Made by a program: the position numbers and the translations under genes. Below are positions 21,001-31,991 of a stretch of 64,000 bases of DNA, in pieces. A model generated the notes under the pieces. It had not been told where the DNA came from and ran no database searches. It saw nothing but the letters and a program-made list of their open reading frames with translations. Each line of letters begins with the position of its first letter. Position 1 is the stretch's first letter. The stretch is from assembly GCA_001599815.1 (NCBI GenBank), contig BCIA01000001.1:1244934-1308933 (forward strand), in the 5' to 3' direction. The DNA comes from Furcasterigmium furcatum. Taxonomy: Eukaryota; Ascomycota; Sordariomycetes; Glomerellales; Plectosphaerellaceae.

Positions 21001-23689
21001 ATGCTATGCCACATGTAGCGAGGTGCAGGTGGCCTGACGGGGGCAGCAGTGAGTGATGCACAGAGACAAGCGAAATCGAAGGTTTCCGAAGCGATCGTAA
21101 GATGGGCCTTGTCTCAAGTGCTCAAATTGCTCTCCGGTAGGCAAGCCATTGATCCTTTTCGGATCCGCAGCTTGGATGGCTTGCTGCCATAGCGACACAC
21201 TCCTGCCCAAATCAGACCGGACCTGCGTCTTGCGATGCAAAAGTGGGAGCATGGCTGGCTTGGCTGGCAAAAGACGCCCAGCCCATTTCGTGTCGGCCAC
21301 AGACTGCCCCCAACGGTTCAGCCAGGCCCGCCGCTCAGACTCAGTGCGCAGATGACGACCCCGAATTCCCGATCGATACGGGCGCCTCTCGAAGGACTCT
21401 CTCTGTCTGTTGCGTGAGCAGTGGAAGGCGGTCTGTTGACGCGGGATGAGTCGAGTATGGTGGCCTGCGCGCGTTGGATATCACCCTGCCTCACCGCCTT
21501 TCACCACGAAACATCTTTGGAGCATCGCATGCAGGCCAACACAGGAGGAGCAATGCTCCAACAGGCCGGAACCGCGCAGTTGTGTGACACACAGACTCGA
21601 GCCGACGCGGGACGTGAGCGCTAGGCCGGGATTGAACGCAGTTCTGGCAGGGGTTGCCGGCGGCCTTCCGCGCCGAGAACATTGGCGGGAAGCCTGATGC
21701 CCTCATTCGCTGGGGCGAGGGACGACTCGACATGGTAGGAGTGGTTTCCTGGGTCGATCCGCATCTGCATGCTTGCTGACCGCCTGCAACCCATCCGCCC
21801 AGCCTACGAGGCAGGCAGAATTACATGAGCCGTCGTTTTCTGCCATGCCACCCTCTGTGACGTTGACGCCCACCTCACATGCAGTCGGGCGGTCTGCGGA
21901 GGCCAAAAAAAAAAAAGTCCAACCATTCCCCCGTCCGAGACCAACGGAAGGAAATCATGAGGATTCTCTCTCTCCCCTCTCAAATCGTAAGCACTGTCAT
22001 GGCTTACCACCTGCTGGCAACCCCGCGCGCCCAGCAGCGAATACTCGGACGGACAAGTTCTTCTGCGTGGGCCGACTTGCGCATCGGAGAAGGACTTCGT
22101 AGCGGGCAAGCGGGCATCGCCCGTTCTGCCCGCAAACAAACAAATGCAGATGATGGTGTGGTGGACGAGGCGCTAGTGATGCCAGCATGAGTCAAGGTAG
22201 CGTGGGTACGGCGAGCGATAATATCCAGAACAACGTACCGGCGTCCACGTACCGATGCGAACATTTGGGCCGGTACATGTGGAAGGGTCGGACGTCGTGG
22301 AGTCTTTACGGATCCACCAATTGCCCAGGACCAGGCGTGGTTGAAAACAAGGCTTTCCTGAAGAAGCGGCACTGTGAAACGCACATGTGCTGTTTTCTCA
22401 GTCTGGAGGCACACGAGCTCGGTGAAGAACCCCAAACTGCCGCAGGACGAGCAGGTTCGCAACTGAAGGACTCCCATCTGCGTGACGCACTGGTGCAGAT
22501 GGGAGGTGGATGCGCGATATTACTTTGGCATCCAGAGCCGTGATGCATGCAACACCTGGTGGTGGTGTCTCCCACTCGTCTGCAAGGCGGCCATGTGCCT
22601 GTCCAGATTACTCGTACTAAACGGTGTAGTGTGATTGGTGGTGTTGAATGGGGGGTGCTTGGCCTCATCGTGAGTCCCACGGCGGGAGTGCCAGGGGTCT
22701 CGATGACCCACAGACAGAGAGCGTTCGCCAGGAGTTCAAAGGTTTGGCGTGGCGCGGCGCCAACAACGGACGGTTCTTCGTCTCCGAATACTGCGATGAT
22801 CCTGGTGACGGCATGAAGAACAGCAGCAGTTGTCAAGAAGATAGAGCGGGGCTCGACCCCGAGAAGCGTCAGTGTCCACGTCGCTTGCGCTCTAGGTACT
22901 CGTACCTAGCTAGTACCTAGGTGTCGATAGATGGGTTGCTGAGGCCCGAAGCTCATGATGCTGCAGGTAGCCGGGCGCACATGAGGGGAAAGGCGTCACG
23001 CCTCCCCTCAGTTCATCGAAGAGAACCTCTCAAGTTTCCGTGGCTTTGCTGCCTGATTTCATGCGTACCTAGATGAGTCGTCCGTCCTGCCGGCGATGAG
23101 TCGAATTCCATGGGCGGTGGCTGGGTGGCAAGGAGAGGCGTACGGCTGGGCTGTAGGTCGTCCTTGGTTGGAGAGATGGGGAGCAAAAGCAAGAAGCAAA
23201 GACCACCTAGCCGGCAAAAGCACCGATGCACTTCACGGCTGCCAGCGCCTCCTACCTGCCCTCCCCACGCCCGGGTTCTTGCCCCGGACCAGTGACGATA
23301 CCAATGATGGCAGGTGACCCTGCCTGATCAACGGCACAGTCACGCCGGGGAAGGTTCCTGGGTCTTGGCTGTTGCCCGTTCCTCAACTTGATCGCCGTGG
23401 ACAGGTGCTCCTGCCTCGATTGCTCGATTCGTGGGAAGGTACGAATTGGATACAAGAGATTCACTGCTCGAGCAAGTCGCGTGTGTGCCCAGGAGAAGTA
23501 TAGCAGATGTACCCCGGGTGCACCGACCTCGAGTTGGAGACGGGTGGAGCGTGCACGAGTGACCTCCGAGTCCCGAGCAGCATGGAATCGATGGGGGATG
23601 AGATCAGTGAGCGACAGCGTGGACCTCGCGGAAAACCGACTTGACTCGCGCCCTATCTGCATGGGGAAGAAGTAACAAGCAACTCCATG
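18087..23689. other. 5.6 kb gene-poor spacer upstream of the Sfp1-like gene
   Basis: No open frame here combines an ATG start, sensible codon use and a recognisable domain. The longest candidates (such as 22306-22836, minus, 176 codons) are overlapped by equally long frames on the other strand. The sequence is not AT-rich and shows no repeat-induced mutation signature or transposon remnants. It contains the RCF2 promoter at its left end, a 12-A homopolymer at 21905-21916 and a palindromic GTACCTAG cluster at 22892-22920. A non-coding transcript or distal regulatory sites are possible but not shown. Confidence 0.55.
22892..22920. repeat. Clustered palindromic GTACCTAG elements
   Basis: CTAGGTAC, a 2-bp gap and GTACCTAG form a perfect 8-bp inverted repeat at 22892-22909, followed at 22913-22920 by a third GTACCTAG. 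The site lies 1.7 kb upstream of the Sfp1-like start. Confidence 0.8.
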
Positions 23690-23700
23690 CCCTCGAGGTC

Positions 23701-23720
23701 AGGTAGGTACCTGCCTACCT
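23701..23720. repeat. Inverted repeat AGGTAGG-N6-CCTACCT
   Basis: Perfect 7-bp arms at 23701-23707 and 23714-23720 are separated by TACCTG. It lies at the left edge of the ATG-free region before the Sfp1-like gene. It could be a dimeric protein binding site or a small hairpin in DNA. Confidence 0.75.
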
Positions 23721-23800
23721 CCAGCTCACAGAGAAGTTCGAGCTTACCGCAACTTTATTACCTGACCTGAGGCAGCCTCCTGACGCCCATCCCGTCTGAT

Positions 23801-23820
23801 CCATCCATCCATCCATCCAT
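23801..23820. repeat. (CCAT)5 microsatellite
   Basis: Five perfect CCAT units, followed by CCACC, lie in the upstream region of the Sfp1-like gene. Confidence 0.9.
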
Positions 23821-24648
23821 CCACCTATCGTTCCCCCATTAAAGCCGACTAACCGATCTGCTCGTCCAACCATCCGTGCTTTAATTCACAATATCCCAAA
23901 ACCACTTGCAACCCCCAGACCGCCCGCCCCCCTTCGTCCTATCCCCCATTCACTTCTTACTTCCTCACACTCCTCAGCTTGTAACCTTTCAAACATCTTC
24001 TTCCGGGCATACTTTCTGTGTGCCGAAGAAGATTTTCGAGTCGTCGAGCTGTGACGAGGACGAACCTCGCCATCCAACGCTCACCGTTCATTGCCCGCTT
24101 CTTGGGTCTCGTGCCACCGAAGTCAAAGGTCTCTCATCCTTCAACAAAACGCCGCCTGGTCTGTTTGTCGTCGGACTCGACTCAGGCCTGCATCCCCCAC
24201 AGAGCCCTCGGCTTCCAGAAACTCGCCTCGCTCACCTGGCCGGCCGGCGCTTGCTTGCTAATCCAGCTCGAGCCCTTCGGCGTTTACTTGCGGCGACTGG
24301 CGATTTCCATCCGCACGCAACCTCCTCTCCCGTAGCTGCAGGAAACGCGCAAACGGACCACGACGACGACGGCTACGGCTCCTCCAAGTGATCGACCCCG
24401 CGGAATCTTTGCCCTGCCCGCATCCGCATCGACTGGTCGACTGGCTCGTTAACAAGCTCGACTCCTTCACTTTGGACTTTCTGAGAGTCTACGGCGACGC
24501 ACTATCACCGAAACAGAAGACCTCCACTCCGAAGCAAGCTACTGCAGCGCCCCAAGGCACGCCGCCGGCTAATTCCCACATTTTCTACTCCCACACGCCC
24601 CCCGACCGCCCCCGACTCGAAACTGCCCTGCAGCAGTCTGCAGCTGAC

Positions 24649-26865
24649 ATGAAGAGCGCCCTTTCCAACCTGTTCGCCCCATCTCCCTCCACGAGTACCG
24701 AGGACCCTACAGAACCGTCCAGCCGGTCCGCCGCTGCCGCCTCCGCCGCTGCCTCCTCGCACGCACACGCAAAAGCACACGCATTCGCCCACTCTCCGGC
24801 CTTCCAGGGCTCATCCCCTGGCGCCGTCACCACTACTACCAGCGACTCGTCGTCTTCGTCACCTCACGACACCACTTTCACCTCTTCACCTTCGCACGCC
24901 AATTCTCCCTTCACCCCAAACTCCCCCCAACCTGCGACGCCCACCGATTTCTTCGATCCCGCCCACCCCTCCAAGCCAATCGACATCGCATTCGGGAACT
25001 CGCCTGATTGCTTCCCCGCATTCCACCAAGATTCCCCCTCGAGGTTCGATCGGAATCTATTCGGCATCCCCGTCGACCCTTCTGCTGCTACTCGCAGCGT
25101 TGAAATGACCACCGGGCCCTCCATGGATGCGGCCATGGGACGTAGCCGCCAGGACTCCTTCGTGAGCGCCGGCCCCAAACCCATCTCCGTCAACAATGCG
25201 AATCGCGACCAGATGAGCCGCCAGCGCCGGGAGAGCCTGGCTGGCTCCCTCATGGGCGGCACCAGCTGGGGCGGCATGTCGCTGGGAAGTTTCATCCGTG
25301 ACGAGTAAGTCGCCTCGAATCCGTCCATTACCTATGCGCCACTGACCTCGCGTGCGCAGCATGATCATGGCCGGCACCTCCCCCTTCACCCACGGACAGT
25401 CGCCTTCTCTCCACTCCTCCTCCTACATGCCCAAATTCGAGGCTCAGTTCATGAAGGACTTCACCTGCTGCGGACTGACCCTGTCTAACCTGCACGAGCT
25501 GCTCCAGCACTACGAAGAAGCCCACACCCAGGCCAGCCCGACGACGACGAGAGGCGGCCCTTTCTCTTCCCAGTTCACTCCGCTCTCGCCACCTGGCGGA
25601 TCCCGGGGACGCCCTTCGATCAGCTCCGCCTCGGGCCACAACAACCTCTCCAAGCTCACCCAGGCGCGCGCGAGCCCAAGCATGGCTGCTGCGGGCATGG
25701 CTAGCATGGGCGTGCAGCTGGGCCATCAGCCCGGCATGCCGCAGCATACCGGCATGGCTGCCCATATGGACGAGATGGACGCGGTCGGAGACATGGAGAT
25801 GGATGATGCGGTTGGCCACATGGAAATCGACGACGATAGCCAAAGGACGATGCACCAGACTCGCCAGATGTTCGGACAGCAGCAGCGCCCGCAGCTGCAT
25901 GTCGACGCCTCGGGTCTCACGCAAGGCCTGCGAACCTCGCAGCCAACGACGCCGGCAGCCGCCAACTTTGGCCTGCAGCACAATCCCACCGTCTCTTCCG
26001 TCAACACCCCGACCCTTTCCACCCACCAAAGCCCTTCGCAGTCCCGCGGTAACACCGGATTCCTCGGCAACAACGGAATGGACGAGGATCTGCCTGGCAT
26101 GCCCATGGGCGGCAACATGGAGTTTGAGGGCGCCAACTTCGGTGACATGGGCTTCGGCGGCAACAACAACGGCAATAATGCCAACAGCTCGAGCGCAGAA
26201 TTCTTCATCAACAATCCCGGAAAGCATCTCTTCAGCCCTGGAGGCGCCCTCAACCAGCAGCAGCAAGCCCTACAATCGCAGCTGGTCAGCCTGGGCTTCG
26301 ATCCGAGCCAGCCACACAGCGCCGCCAACGCCGCGCTGATCCAGAAGTTCACCGCCATGATGCACAACGAGGAGTCGAAACCGTTCAAGTGCCCTGTCAT
26401 TGGCTGTGAAAAAGCCTACAAGAACCAGAACGGATTGAAGTGAGTCGACCTGACTTTTCTGGCGCTTGCCACAGCTAACGCATGGGTTAGGTATCATAAG
26501 CAGCACGGCCACCAGACCCAACAACTGCATGCCAACGATGATGGCACATTCTCTATCGTCAATCCCGAAACAGATGCGCCCTACCCCGGGACTCTGGGCA
26601 TGGAGAAGGAGAAGCCGTTTTGCTGTGAGGTTTGCGGCAAGCGATACAAGAACCTCAACGGGCTCAAATACGTAAGTCTCGCCCGTCATTTTCAACACCA
26701 AGGTTTAACTGACCATCTCTGTCACAGCACAAGGGACACTCGGCGCCCTGCAACCCAGATTTCAAGCTCATCGCCCAGGGTCTTCATCTCCCTGGAGGCT
26801 TGCCCGGCTTGATGGAGACGGCCGCCACGAATCCCGGCAGCAGCGAGGACCAGCAGATGATCTAG
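24649..26865 (+). CDS. Sfp1-like C2H2 zinc-finger transcription factor
   Basis: Four exons: 24649-25304, 25360-26439, 26491-26671 and 26728-26865; splice phases 2, 2 and 0; total 684 residues. The first 500 residues are Ser/Pro/Met/Gln-rich. A conserved segment around exon junction 1 (SFIRDDMIMAGTSPF) is shared with yeast Sfp1-type proteins. Two C2H2 fingers lie at the C-terminus: C563-x4-C568-x12-H581, and C624-x2-C627-x12-H640, separated by a 42-residue linker, with the near-identical cores YKNQNGLKYHKQH and YKNLNGLKYHKGH. That split-finger layout is the Sfp1 signature. Yeast Sfp1 drives ribosomal protein and ribosome-biogenesis genes downstream of TOR and PKA; the same role is inferred here. 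Each finger is interrupted by an intron at almost the same codon. Confidence 0.9.
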
Positions 26866-29618
26866 GCCGGGCATCCTGCTTGAGATCATATGCTCGTCTC
26901 CCGGGTGGAAATGAAAATGGATCGATTCCGTGGCCGATCGCCCGTTCGTGATCGGCACCCACATGCGCGTCACTTCAACCACTCCAACAACACTCCGCTC
27001 CTTGGAAGGGAAGGTCGTCTCCAGCATTCCACGGCGTTCTTGGTTTTTCTCTTGTTCGACAGCGCTCCTCCGCAGTCGCAGGGCGACCCTCCGGGATTGC
27101 TGGGGAGAGCGTTTGTCTGATTCTCATGTGTTGGCCTGCTTTATACCCCCAATAGACGGCCGGCGCCTCTCGATGATTTGGGGACGTACAGCGAAGGGCC
27201 CCTGTTTCTTGCACTTCCTTATGTTAGATCCTAATGCAGCCTTGTCCAAAGACTGAGGCAAAGCTACGACCAGCGCAGCATAGACGACATCACTTGTCAG
27301 GGTTTGGGGCGTTCCAAAAAGCAATTGGTTTGGTTTTTTATCTTCCTCGTCTTTCTGTTTTCGCGGCTCGTTCAAAAGGGGGATGTTGGCTACCAAAAGC
27401 GCCCAGGGGCCTAGCTAGACATTGGCCCAGGTGTCAAAAAGGGGGTTGGTTGTCAGGACATTCTCCGCGGGTGAGAGGTCTGATTCGGTTATCGTGTTGT
27501 CGATCCATGTACGAGTCGAGTTGTCAGTTGTGACATGGCTTTATGGTTGGTGCTCTGAGTTGTTTTGTCATGAGGGAGGAGAGTTGGCGGGTGAGCCCTC
27601 GGTCATGCGGCTATCTAGGGAAAGGCGCGAGTGTGTTGAGTTTCAAATAAACTGCGCGGTTTACAGTTGTTACCCTCGAGGATCCTTGTCAGTGATTGAT
27701 GGCCTCTGTACTGATACTCTCTCTGGACGAGGGGCTCAGTCCACGTTCAACCCCGTTCGCCGATTCCGAGCGGATGCCACCTTGGTTGCGATCGAGATAC
27801 GGGTTGACTTCCCAACCACGAGTAGCCGTGAACTGCGGGGTTTGATGGGTGATCTTCGAGAAGCAAACGGAAGGTCGTCGCTATCAAGGGGTTGGGGTCT
27901 GATGTCCGCGCGTAGTAGGGCTATCAGATGCAGGTTGCTGATCTTTTCCCAGGGTTGCAGTCTTGCGGGTTAGGCGTAAGAGAGCGACGGAGCGAGCGCT
28001 TCGCTTAGTACGTGATGTGATATCTTCAGGGGCAGGGGAGAGGGGGATGGTGAAGATCTTGGTGCACGTCGTGACACGGCCGAAGAGGGGGCTGGTCTTG
28101 GGGGAGAGTGTGTGGGCAAGGGGGAGGCGTCCGGGGCGAGTCGTGATGGTGTGCTGGGCGTTGCACCATGCAGGAGAGAAGCGAGCGACGTCGGCGCGTG
28201 GGGTAGAGGTACGGCAGGACAGACGGACTTGCACATCTACGAAGCCTGTCAAACGTGGGTGTTCTGAAGCCGGGAGGAAGAGGTCAGGGGCCGGAGACTA
28301 CATGGTATTTCCATCTCATTACTAGCAGTACTGGTTGAATACATTCTTGTATTTAGAGATAGAGGTTGGTGAGTCCCTCTGCGGTATTGGAGAGGCAGAC
28401 GTGTCCTCACCTCAACATGTCCAAGAGATCGTCTTGAGGCAAGGCCACTTGGATCCCTGCGAGCGACCCTCCCGCCATTTCCGACGCGAAACCACGGCTC
28501 TGATCGTTGGTCGTCTCCACGGTGAGGTCACCGACGTCCGATGAATGCCATGAGTCGCACGGACTCGTCGGAGCGGGCTAGTAGACACGCGGAAACGGAT
28601 CTCAACGGACCAAATTAGGCCCTCCAGATGGCTCGTCGTCTTATTCGCGAGGCCAGGCGGAAGAATGAGTCCGAGTCAACTTCCAATCTGAAGCGCGTTT
28701 GACCGTCAGCTTCTAGCAAGGGGCTACTGCAAGTCGGCGACTTCACGCTCCAGGCTTGCGAGTCAGCAACATCCGGCGACCGGTCCTGTCGTCGATAGCG
28801 TCGGCCGGGCCTGAGATTACGAGGACCGTTGAATGCGTGTTGGAGCTCCTCAACTCTGGCCGGCGTCCGGATGACTTGTGCCGAGGGGCCGCAACTGACA
28901 CGAGACGAGGCGTGGAACTGTGACACAAAGATCGCGGTGCGAACGAGATCGACATCAGACGGCGGGTTTGGCGTCTCCAACGTTGACGTCGCACGCGAGT
29001 AAGCCAGCAGATCGGCGATCAGCGTTCACAGATCCCCAGTGTCGTGATGGCCATGACGACAAGTCGCACATAGTCGACTGTCAATGAACGTCAAGGCTAC
29101 GCAATTAATCTATCGAGTGGTTCTCATCAAGGGTGCGGACGGACTCTATTGGGCCATGGTCACCGGAAGGATGGCGAGCGAGGAGGTCTGGCCTCGGCCG
29201 AGATCTTCCACGGCTACATATGTAACTCCCCCGCATGGCAAATCATATGTTGCATTGGGAAGGTATCTCTTGTAATCAAAATGTACATCATGCTAGTCAT
29301 CGAGAATCGATCGGAAAGAAGCCAACACCTTGCGATGCAACCACGATAAGAGAAATAGGAGGGAATGTGAGCTGTCAAGTGCCCTTCCCAGCTCTTGGCT
29401 GCCAGGTAATGGTCGCCTGGGATGCTCGGGAAATGTCGACAAGAACAATATCGTTGCGGAACTGTATGAAATGGGGATGGCCGTAGCCAAGACTGGGTAT
29501 GCGGAGTGAAGTCGTCCTCCTGGATGCCACAAGTAGGGCCTTTCCAGGTTCACGGGGTCGGTTGAAAGTCGTATCATGCATCCGTTATCGTCAGGGTCTC
29601 GTCGCGTTCGTCGTGCCT
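26866..29618. other. Spacer between convergent Sfp1-like and kelch-BTB genes
   Basis: 2.75 kb of 3' flanking sequence for two converging genes. Open frames are short and mostly lack an ATG (for example 28615-28980, minus, begins with TTG). Nothing recognisable as a gene or RNA was found; long 3' UTRs or an unannotated non-coding transcript remain possible. Confidence 0.55.
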
Positions 29619-31991
29619 TTAGCTCATCTCCATGCCTTCATCCTCTTCGGCATCCTCGTCGAGCATCTGCGTCGCTTGGCTGCTGAAGCTATGCTTTCTG
29701 CCGTGTCCGTCTCCGTACCGAGAACCGCTGAAGTTGCTGACATACTCGAGCTCTTCACCGCCCACGACACGTCCTTCCATGTCGATTTCCTGGGAAAGCT
29801 CGACGAGGGCATTCCGTGGGAGACGCAGGAAGCCCTCCGTCCGCACGATACGGCCCCAATGGAGCAGGCAGAACTGGGCAGCCCGTTTCCTGAGCCACTC
29901 CTCGCCTGCAAGTCCGGCGGAGTGCCAGATTATGCAGGCATGGTCTACGTCAAGCTCCTTCGAGAGTCGGTTGACGCAGAGGAGGCGAAGGTGGGGGATG
30001 CCGTAGATGTTCGACATGACAAGCAGGCCGGCAACGTCGGTGAGCTCGGTGGTAGCGCCGCTTTCGTCGATCATCGTACCGTGGATGCTGTCCGTGTAAA
30101 GATAACGAAGGAACGATTTGACCACAGAGTAGGGCTCGGGAATGTGCATCTTCTTGGTGTGGAACTCGGCCATCTGCGAGTTGTAGAGGCGGGCGAAGTG
30201 TGGCCAACGAGCCTGGAGGATGAGCTTATGTACGTGAATGGGTGGTGATGTTGGTGCGTCCGGCGCAAGCCAATTCTGATCAGGAGTGGTCTGGCCGCTT
30301 CGCATCTCCTCATCGTCCCAGTCTCCTGCTAATGCCGTGATCACGAAATCTGTGCCACTGCCTGTTTCTGGCGGCAGATCGAACAGCTTGGCCAAGTCTG
30401 CACCCAGACCCTTGGACGGCTGGTCGAGCGCTCGAGCAGGCCGCGCCTCTGTTCTTGGCTCAGGGGCTAGATTGTTGCCAAGGAAGCCGTAACGACGGAG
30501 ATCAACCTCCATAATGTCGCTGTTTAATTTCGTCAGCATTCTGGTGTTCGTCGAGCCTGTTGGCGGTATGAACTCACCTCAAATACTCCTCAAATCCCTG
30601 GGGCCCGAGATCATTAGGAGCCGGGTCGGTAGGGCAGCCAAGGAGCCATGCTTTGGTGCCGTCCTCGTTCATGGTGCAGTAGTGCCATCGATAGCCGGAT
30701 TTGAAGATCTCTCGACCCTCTGCCAGCTTCTGCCATCGAAGGTTTGTGAGATCCAAGGCCGAAAGGGAACACTCCTTGGAAGTAATCGTCGCCGCAGGCG
30801 TAACAAAGTCGAGCAGTGTTCCGGAGGAGTACACGTGAAAGTGGATGCCGGTCCCCTGGGTGGGAATGTTCGGACCTCCAACAAACTTGATCGATGATAT
30901 CGTCCCTGGCGCGATGGGGGCATATGTCTTGATCTGGAATGAGGGGGGGTTGACTTGCGCACTGCGGGAGTTGGCGGCATAGCCTGACGCTCCCACGGCC
31001 GGCGCTTGGGCAAGATTGTACGGCTGTCGAGGAGATCCGACCGTGCGGGTCAGGCCTGACTGGCGGTCATAGATTCCAACTTGGGGCGCGGACTCGAAAG
31101 CCGGGCTACCTTTGAGGTCCAGCCACCAGAGGTCTCCGATCTTCTCCATCTCCTCGCCCATGCCGCCGAATACCCAGACTCGATCGCCCCAGATGGAGAC
31201 TGAGTGATCAAACCGTCCAACGAAGCGCCAGGACTTGCTCCAGGTGAAGGACTTCAAGTCGAGGTAACAGATGTCGTCCAACACATAGTTGTCGTGACCA
31301 GTAATGCCGCCAATGATGAACAGCTTGTCGTCGTGCAGGACTGCCGCATGGCGAGCACGGCCCCTTGGGATTGGCCCAGAGACCTGGGGCTGCGTCCAAT
31401 GTGCGGACTTGAGGTCAAAGATGATCAGGTCGGAGAGGTAGGTTCGATGTTCGTTCTCGCCGCCAAAGACCAGGAGCTTGTCACCGTTGTAAATCGTCGC
31501 CGTGTGTCCTAGAGGGACGTCAGACATGTTTTCCATCAGACACTCAACGAAATTGGCTTACCCATGCGGACTCCGGGAATGTCCCCGTAGTTGTCGACGA
31601 GACTCCACTGGTGGCTGACCAAGTCAAGCCGGAGTACGTGATTGTAGACTTCATCGGTGTACTGGTCGAATCCACCAAAAGCATAGATCTGGTTGTTGCC
31701 GCAGTATGTCACCGAGGCATTGACCAAGCAGGCTGGCCGCTGTCCCAGAGTCCGGGTAACCTTGGGACGGTAACCGTCCATGGCGCTTCGATTCTTGATG
31801 GGGGAATTCGGCATGATGTATGTGTTGTTGCTGGAGGTGGACGAGCCGGGGGCTGTATTCGGGGTTGCGCCGCTGGGTGTGTTGGAAGAGAAGGGCGTCG
31901 TCTGGGTGGCAGGGGTGCCGATCGACGGAGTCACGGCCGTGCCGCCAAAGAGCGATTGCGGCCCCGGTGCCGGGGAGGAAGCGTTTGTCAT
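29619..31991 (-). CDS. Kelch-BTB protein, Ral2/LZTR1-like
   Basis: Three exons on the minus strand: 31991-31562, 31508-30578 and 30519-29619; phases 1 and 2; total 753 residues. After about 75 Ser/Thr/Pro-rich residues come kelch repeats (YAFGGFDQYTDEVYNHV, LLVFGGENEHRTYLSDL, LFIIGG, VWVFGG) to about residue 275, a linker, and a BTB/POZ domain from about residue 480 with HVHKLILQARWPHFARL, an insertion in its first part, and FLRYLYTDSI. A BACK-like helical region and an acidic tail (DEDAEEDEGMEMS) follow. Kelch repeats placed before BTB match fission yeast Ral2 and animal LZTR1, both linked to Ras signalling, rather than BTB-first Cul3 adaptors. Function as a Ras regulator is inferred from this architecture. 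It shares a 1.1 kb divergent promoter with CDC20. Confidence 0.85.

Larger units (their letters stand above)
23690..24648 (+). promoter_or_regulatory. ATG-free leader/promoter of the Sfp1-like gene
   Basis: There is no ATG on the plus strand between 23690 and the start codon at 24649 (959 nt). From about 23900 the sequence is C/T-rich. The frame of exon 1 is open back to 24388 without a Met codon, so the ATG at 24649 is the first usable start and this stretch is best read as core promoter plus a long 5' UTR. Confidence 0.55.

Noticed and set aside
22306..22836. 176-codon frame on the minus strand in the long Rcf2-Sfp1 spacer
   Set aside because: No recognisable domain, no flanking exons, and comparable frames on the other strand over the same bases.
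24388..24648. Longer N-terminus for the Sfp1-like protein
   Set aside because: The frame is open from 24388 but contains no ATG and starts with GTG; 24649 is the first ATG in nearly 1 kb.
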